Positions 58,921 to 64,000 of a stretch of DNA of 64,000 nt are shown here, in pieces. Below the pieces are notes generated by a model. It was not told the origin of the DNA. It searched no databases and saw only the letters and a list, made by a program, of their open reading frames with translations. Numbering within the stretch: position 1 is the stretch's first letter; the number at the start of each line of letters is the position of its first letter. Origin of the DNA: Phoronis australis (taxonomy: Eukaryota > Phoronida > Phoronidae); assembly GCA_002633005.1 (NCBI GenBank), contig NMRA01000113.1, forward strand, positions 115,857 through 179,856. The letters run 5' to 3'. Position numbers and translations under genes: made by a program.

Positions 58921-60496
58921 AACACAGGGGAAACAATGTCCAAGGATACTAAAGCCTGTTCAAGTGATTCTGTCCCCTGCTAATATAGTGCACATCACAG
59001 AATCAATGGCTATTATTGTTCTTGGTGGATGATCTTTCACTACAGTTGCCCAGTGTAACTGGCCTAAACACACTTGCCCCCCAAACGTTTAAAGATTAAC
59101 AAGATTAACACAGCATTAATTTGTTTCAGGCAGCTGGATGGGAAAAGTAGGTAACTGTTAAAAAGGCCAAAACTGATGCAGAATATAAAGCTCATAAAAC
59201 TCATCTCGTAATATTCCTCATGTTACCAACAAGAACACTAAAACCATCAGAGATTCAAGAAAATGCTTAAGAGCTTATTTGCGATGGCTAGCCCTAAAAC
59301 TTGCAAATTCGAAAATGTTTTTTCGTGACTTAAGACAGAAATTTGGTATTACAGTCTACATGACAGAAAAATAATTAAATCTCACTTGAGCAAAAGTGCG
59401 GTCCCTGAAAATGTATACCCAACTACTAGTTACTGAGATAATTTCTACAAATTATTTTTGGACTGTGACACAATTACATGGCAATTGTGAAGTTGGACCA
59501 TTAGACCAAATTACTGTCTTGAGTTTCAAGTCAGTTTTTATGAAACAGGACTTAGAAGTTAACGTTTTCAAGCGTGTTATTATCTAATTTTTTCAGGTCG
59601 TTGCCAAGCAAAGTACTTGTGATTCCTAATTTCATTTATCAAGGTTTGAGAGATCTTTCATAATTAAATACAACAGTGATGATTTTATCGTCTGTCGCCA
59701 GTATATTTTTAACTTCTTACCCTTTTAAAGTTAAAGCTGAAGCCTCGTGGAATATGTCACACTTGTTAATTGTCCTGCGGCTTTTTGAAATTTTGTCCCG
59801 CGTCCCGCCACATCCCCAGAATGTCCCACTGCCTGTTTGACATACTCGATAATACTTACATACTGACTTAATGTGATGAGTATCTGATGCCTACAGTCTA
59901 CTTAAGTCAGAAAATGAGGTAGTGTCGCCAAAAGTGATAGGTACCCACTTTCTTTACTCAAGGACGAATCCCACTGGACCACACTGCTAAACCCTTGAGT
60001 CAGGTTTGTAGGTCCTCTGACATATATTTAATAAAGAACAAAAAGGTTCCAGGTGATTATTGCAATGGGCCCACATGCACAGAATCCACACATCTGGTAC
60101 AGCGTGTACCTGAAGCCTCCTGCAATGATTATTTTATGTCAGAAATACCGTCTTGTGCTCCACACGAGTTTTGAAAGATAATTTTATCACACCTCAGCAA
60201 AAGTAAAAGGTATCTGAAAATATTTTATATAATAAATAATACCTCAATTAAGTTTCATAAACTACTTCTTACCTGTTATGTCATAACAGTTGCATGACAA
60301 AAACTTTGAGAAGTGGAAGCGCAAGTCAAAATTTCTTTTTTATGTCTTAAGCTATTTCTCATGACCACAGACTTGTTATATGACTTGTGTATGGGATTGT
60401 CTTCAGTAACAAGAGCAACGCAGAGCGTTGAAATGCACCCACGAATGCATTGTAAATGGTGTACTTTTAGGGTTAGTTATTTCATTGTATCATAAA

Positions 60497-60590
60497 AATG
60501 GCCACTAGATGGCGCAAAACATACAATCCATCCAAAAACAGGAACACGCCATATTTCCTAAAAATCTGTCAAGGAACTTCAGAGAAACTA
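60497..60590. repeat. ~150-bp family monomer, single short copy
   Basis: It contains GGCCACTAGATGGCGCAAAA (60500), an ATCCATCCAAAAACAGGAA word and AAAATCTGTCAAGGAACTTC. This is the same order as in the 23.7 kb array. Confidence 0.75.
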
Positions 60591-60704
60591 AGGAAAACAG
60601 AATAAATGGTATTTCACTCGTTAAATATATTTATGTGAGCATATGGTCTCGTCTTACTCCTTTTCCCCCTCATCTCGGTCTACACCATTAATCCTTTGTG
60701 TAGG

Positions 60705-60949
60705 ACTACACTTCCCGGCCTTTGCAGTGGTCGAGTTTGGTCAGCTCTTGGCTCTTATAGGCTGACGATTGTCACGTGTCTTTAGGGGCGTTTTTCTTTG
60801 TTATTGTAACCTCTCTTTCAGTTCACCTTATTCCGGCCACATTGTCGTACGTCAAAACTTATTCAATTTTACGTCTATCACTTACTCACTTTCAACTACT
60901 TACTCAACTTTTCCCGCTTCCTTTCTCCTACACCATCCAGCACCTCACG
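60705..60949 (+). promoter_or_regulatory. Candidate promoter and 5' exon of a rightward gene
   Basis: ACTACACTTCCCGG followed by CCTTTGC at 60705-60725 resembles the ZNF143/STAF promoter motif (ACTACA-NN-TCCCAG-NNTGC) with one extra base. A CACGTG box follows at about 60774. A pyrimidine-rich stretch (60865-60930) then leads to a donor-like CACG|GTAAGC at 60949/60950. Together these could be a promoter and a non-coding first exon of a gene extending beyond the right edge. No coding exon is visible to confirm it. Confidence 0.25.
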
Positions 60950-61085
60950 GTAAGCTCGTTTTTCCTGTTCTCTACGATGCCTATTCATTGTCCTTGTCTT
61001 GGTTCCTCATCCGTCCTGTGGCTGGGCCACTTTGCCCAGTTTCACCCTCCACATTTTAATCTTGGGTTCGATCCCCTTCATGTAC

Positions 61086-61228
61086 AGCAGGGTTTCCCCT
61101 GCGTGTAACCTTCTGGGCGGCCCGCCACGCTCGTTTTTGGCCCCCCCCCCACTCGTAACTCTTGACCGCCACCCACCTACTCGTGACGGGGAAACTTCAC
61201 CGCCACGCAAAAATCGTTAGTAAAAATG
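61086..61228. repeat. Dispersed repeat, CAGGGTTTCCC-ended, copy B
   Basis: This is the partner of 58067-58205, in the same orientation. Its terminus CAGGGTTTCCCCTGCG begins at 61086. The G/C-rich middle includes a run of ten C at about 61142. Confidence 0.75.
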
Positions 61229-61493
61229 ATCTCTCCTATAATGATCGCTAGTAAATGAATCCAAGTCCAAATGATCACTAGTAAGAATAATCGCTAGTAA
61301 TGCATAAGTACAAGTCACACGGCACCTTTCGCCATTTGTGGATTGAAAGGGAAAAATGATAATTTTACACTGGGATCTTGAATTGTGCCCCGTTAAACAC
61401 AAACATTCAATCCCCAACCCCTTTTCGTGCCTCGTTTCTACCTGGTATCTGACAATGCATCTACATTTAATACAGCCGGGGCCCAGGTACCGA

Positions 61494-61924
61494 CTTGCAT
61501 TGAAATTTGCACTCTGTAGACAAAGACAAGCTCAGAATCGGTAAGAAACTGTTATGTTCATTTTTTCATCCGGTATGAGTTTAGAAATACATTCGAAGTT
61601 TGAAAAAAGTCGGATTCTATACAGTTTTATTCCGATTTCGTCTGTGATCAGGAGTCGATACTATATTTCTCTTCAAAATGTTGTTCCGTTTTTTGTATCC
61701 ACAGTATGTTGTCCTTTGTCTTAATTCAATACTGTTACTTAGGAGTGGATTTCGCACACAAATTTGTATTGGCAAACATCTGAATATTACTAAAAAGCGC
61801 TTTGGCAGCCCGCTTACGCCAATGCAAGCACACGCGGCTGGCTGGCGTTCAGTTCACTTTTGTTTTGGTTATGTGTACAAGTTAACAGAGAGCTGTGACC
61901 CCCAATGACCCAGCTAGCACTGTC
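61494..61924. repeat. Large direct repeat, copy 1 (~430 bp)
   Basis: The sequence from CTTGCATTGAAATTTGCACT to CAATGACCCAGCTAG recurs at 62408-62845, offset by 914 bases, with few differences. Both copies keep an AGAATCGGTAAGAAACTG (or AATTGGTAAG) donor-like word. The open frame at 61678-61908 is disrupted in the second copy, which argues against coding. Confidence 0.9.
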
Positions 61925-62407
61925 CAACTCCAGAAATTTGTAACATGTACTACTGCGCATGCGCTAAATCTTGCCATCAGCCCTCCATAAGAAATACACA
62001 AGAACAGGCTATAATCAGCAATTTGCAAGTGAGGGGAGATAGCTACACAATTTGCCGATAGCCAGTGGCATAGAGTGTATGTTAAGACTTGTTACTGCCA
62101 AATATCAGCGTCACTGGTGAAAATTTTTCCACGTCTCTTGAAGTTTGAAGTTTGCCCCGTTGAGGCCTATGCTAACGATCGTTCGGAAGCCAATATTTGA
62201 GCGCATAGCTCATTTTGAAGTCAAGTTTGTGGCTGAATTCATTTTGCCATCGGATTTGCCGATAGCCTAGGTGACTACCAGGAGTACTCAGAGGTTGCTA
62301 ATCCAAATTTCATGCTGTTTTTCGAAAATTTTTCCACGTCTCTTGTGTTCAGAAAATAGATCAATATACAGTGCTGTGAGATGAAATATTGCAGATCGCC
62401 TGGTTGT

Positions 62408-62845
62408 CTTGCATTGAAATTTGCACTCTGTAGATGAAAGACTAGCTCAGAATTGGTAAGAAACTGTTATGTTCATTTTTTCATCCAGTATGAGTTTAGA
62501 AATACATCCGAAGTTTGAAAAAAGTAGGATTTTATACAGTTTTATTCCGGATATTTCGTTTGTGATCAGTAGTTGATAGGCCTACTATAGTTATCTTCAA
62601 AATGTTGTTCCGTTTTTTGTGATCCACAGTACGTTCGTCTATTAATTCAATACTGTTACTTAGGATTGGATTCCGAACACAAATTTGTATTGGCAAACAT
62701 CTGAAGATTAATAAAAAGCGCTTTGGCAGCCCGCTTAAGCCAATGCAAGCACACGCGGCTGGCTGGCGTTCAGTTCACTTTTGTTTTGGTTATGTGTACA
62801 AGTTAACAGTGAGTTGTGACCCTCAATGACCCAGCTAGAACTGTC
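62408..62845. repeat. Large direct repeat, copy 2 (~438 bp)
   Basis: This is the second copy of 61494-61924. The intervening sequence carries its own short direct repeat, AAAATTTTTCCACGTCTCTTG, at about 62121 and 62329. Confidence 0.9.
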
Positions 62846-62848
62846 GTG

Positions 62849-63259
62849 CTGTAGACTGTGGAATTCCAGAAATTCCAAATACTGTTATTGTAAACTTGAC
62901 TTTGCTCTGCAGACTACATACAGACTTCGGGCTCACGGTACTAGCGCCCAAGCTTCCTGACCTTTAACCTAACTATGCGTTGTTATGATTGGTTAGGGAC
63001 ATGGCGCTAAGCGTCACCTAGTGGATCAAGAATGTTACAAATTTCTGGCGTTGCGTACTGTAGACTGTGGAATTCCAGAAATTCCAAATACTGTTATTGT
63101 AAACTTGACTTTGCTCTGCAGACTACTGACTTCAGGCTCACGGTACTAGCGCCCACGCTTCCTGATCTTTAACCTAACTATGCGTTGTTATGATTGGTTA
63201 GGGACATGGCGCTAAGCGTCACGTAGCGGATCAAGAATGTTACAAATTTCTGGCGTTGT
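62849..63259. repeat. ~205-bp tandem duplication
   Basis: Unit 1 (62849-63057) and unit 2 (63058-63259) both start CTGTAGACTGTGGAATTCCA and end GTTACAAATTTCTGGCGTTG. Unit 2 has an ~8-base deletion after GCAGACTAC, and there are few substitutions. The unit ends are inverted relative to CCAGAAATTTGTAACATG at 61929, so the region may lie between inverted repeats. Confidence 0.92.
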
Positions 63260-63744
63260 CCTCAGGGCGTGCCATCCACCTGTTTAATCAACCATAACCC
63301 TGCACCAAAATGACGAGTTGATTGTTAACCAGTCTCATATTTGTCTGCATGGTCTGGATTGTACATCGTCTGCTACGCCGTCGCCGGCCAACGCCATTCC
63401 ACTATCACTGATAGCAAGACGATATCAACGGAAGTTTCGTTACACAAATTGGTTTATTACGTCTACATAGTTCACATTTTTTTGTTCTATGGTTTTCACT
63501 TCGTGTATAATTGAATTTTCACACTGTTTTTAGTTCTCAAGTGCGACAGCGATCACACTATGCCGGACAGTTCATTCCCAATTTGTCTTGTGAAGTGTCC
63601 TTTACCCAGACACTTCCACTACATGATGTTCGGGTTAAGGTCTTGTTTATAACGAGCAAGCTTCAACCACTTGCATCTAATTTTTAAATTTTGCTTGGGG
63701 AGGTCCCAACACCCCCCCTCCTGATGGGAGGATCTCACATCCCA
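63260..63744. other. Unannotated right-hand stretch
   Basis: I see no gene, domain or repeat in this stretch apart from a GGGGAG/CTCCCC-rich end at about 63696-63725 that leads into the repeat at 63745. Confidence 0.3.
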
Positions 63745-63900
63745 GGCTCGCATGTGGCGCCGGGTTCCACATCCGCGTCGAGCATTCACCACCACCTTCT
63801 TTTGAGACCCAGACGATAGGGGGACCCCACCTCTCATATTCGCGTGCGGCACCGGACTTTGCACCCCGTTTTGGCCATTTACCACCACCTCCTTCTCCTT
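63745..63900. repeat. Dispersed repeat with two internal units, copy B
   Basis: It shares the two-unit layout of 58795-58920: GGCGCCGGGTTCCACATCCG...CATTCACCACCAC, then GGCACCGGACTTTGCACCCC...CATTTACCACCAC. The antisense open frames over 63619-63988 are by-products of this GC-rich repeat. Confidence 0.7.
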
Positions 63901-64000
63901 TGTGCCCTCTTGTCTGATCCGCTTTGGCACTGTGTGCCTGACTCGCACGGTGTGCTTTCTCCCCCCAACCTTCCTTCCTTTCACACATTTTGCTCCCTCC

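Larger units (their letters stand above)
53092..60496. other. Intergenic stretch, repeats only
   Basis: I recognise no exon or domain. It includes the 31-bp array at 54115, a B-box-like word GGTTCAATTCC at 54323 without a convincing tRNA around it, and short dispersed repeats at 58067 and 58795. The stretches 54.4-58.0 and 59.0-60.4 kb show nothing I can name. Confidence 0.4.

Noticed and set aside
60769-61108. Two overlapping plus-strand frames of 96 and 110 codons
   Set aside because: The pyrimidine-rich sequence gives Ser/Leu/Phe/Pro-rich frames in two phases at once, with no domain. A 5' UTR fits better.
61678-61908. Plus-strand frame of 76 codons in the large direct repeat
   Set aside because: The second copy of the repeat carries indels that break the frame, so it is unlikely to be coding.
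63619-63988. Two antisense frames of 103-121 codons
   Set aside because: They lie over the GC-rich two-unit dispersed repeat and are Gly/Arg/Lys-rich in both phases, as expected by chance there.

Overview
The window looks like nuclear DNA of an animal, most likely a marine invertebrate. The evidence is spliced genes with long AT-rich introns, GT-AG junctions, a metazoan calcium/calmodulin kinase kinase, a Penelope-like retroelement, many short inverted-repeat elements and tRNA-like repeats. I cannot name the phylum. Nothing resembles a bacterial operon, phage or CRISPR locus. Position 23131 is an ambiguous base (N).

One gene dominates. A CaMKK orthologue (calcium/calmodulin-dependent protein kinase kinase) lies on the minus strand from about 47.9 kb down to 11.7 kb. 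I reconstructed 12 coding exons: 47866-47930, 27065-27710, 26527-26580, 21328-21379, 18927-19085, 18394-18504, 16455-16708, 15939-16012, 15251-15338, 14540-14668, 13304-13437 and 11706-11820. All junctions are GT-AG and all phases agree, giving 1881 nt and 626 residues plus a stop. The kinase core is certain. The first exon and the last exon are inferences from phase and signal matching. The last exon encodes an unusual tail of five GDYG(A/D) repeats, and the donor before it overlaps an in-frame stop, so unspliced RNA would encode a 589-residue form.

At the left edge (1950-3309, plus strand) is the terminal exon of a second gene. It has a short coiled-coil-like start, a Ser-rich linker and a long tail built on DKY repeats. 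I do not recognise the family, and its other exons lie upstream, probably outside the window.

The rest is intron or intergenic DNA holding repeats. These are: a GIY-YIG-bearing Penelope fragment in a CaMKK intron with a second 3' remnant at 6.5 kb; a family of ~150-bp monomers carrying a CTCF-like word, arranged as a three-monomer higher-order array at 23.7-25.0 kb and dispersed at 7, 19-20, 25, 38 and 60 kb; an inverted pair of ~440-470-bp repeats with a tRNA-like Pol III promoter at 1-443 and 52360-52836; several hAT-like and other short inverted-repeat elements; minisatellites; and two nested duplications at 61.5-63.3 kb. A possible promoter and 5' exon of a rightward gene lies near 60.7-60.95 kb. 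No genes are evident between 3.3 and 9.1 kb or between 48.1 and 60.7 kb.
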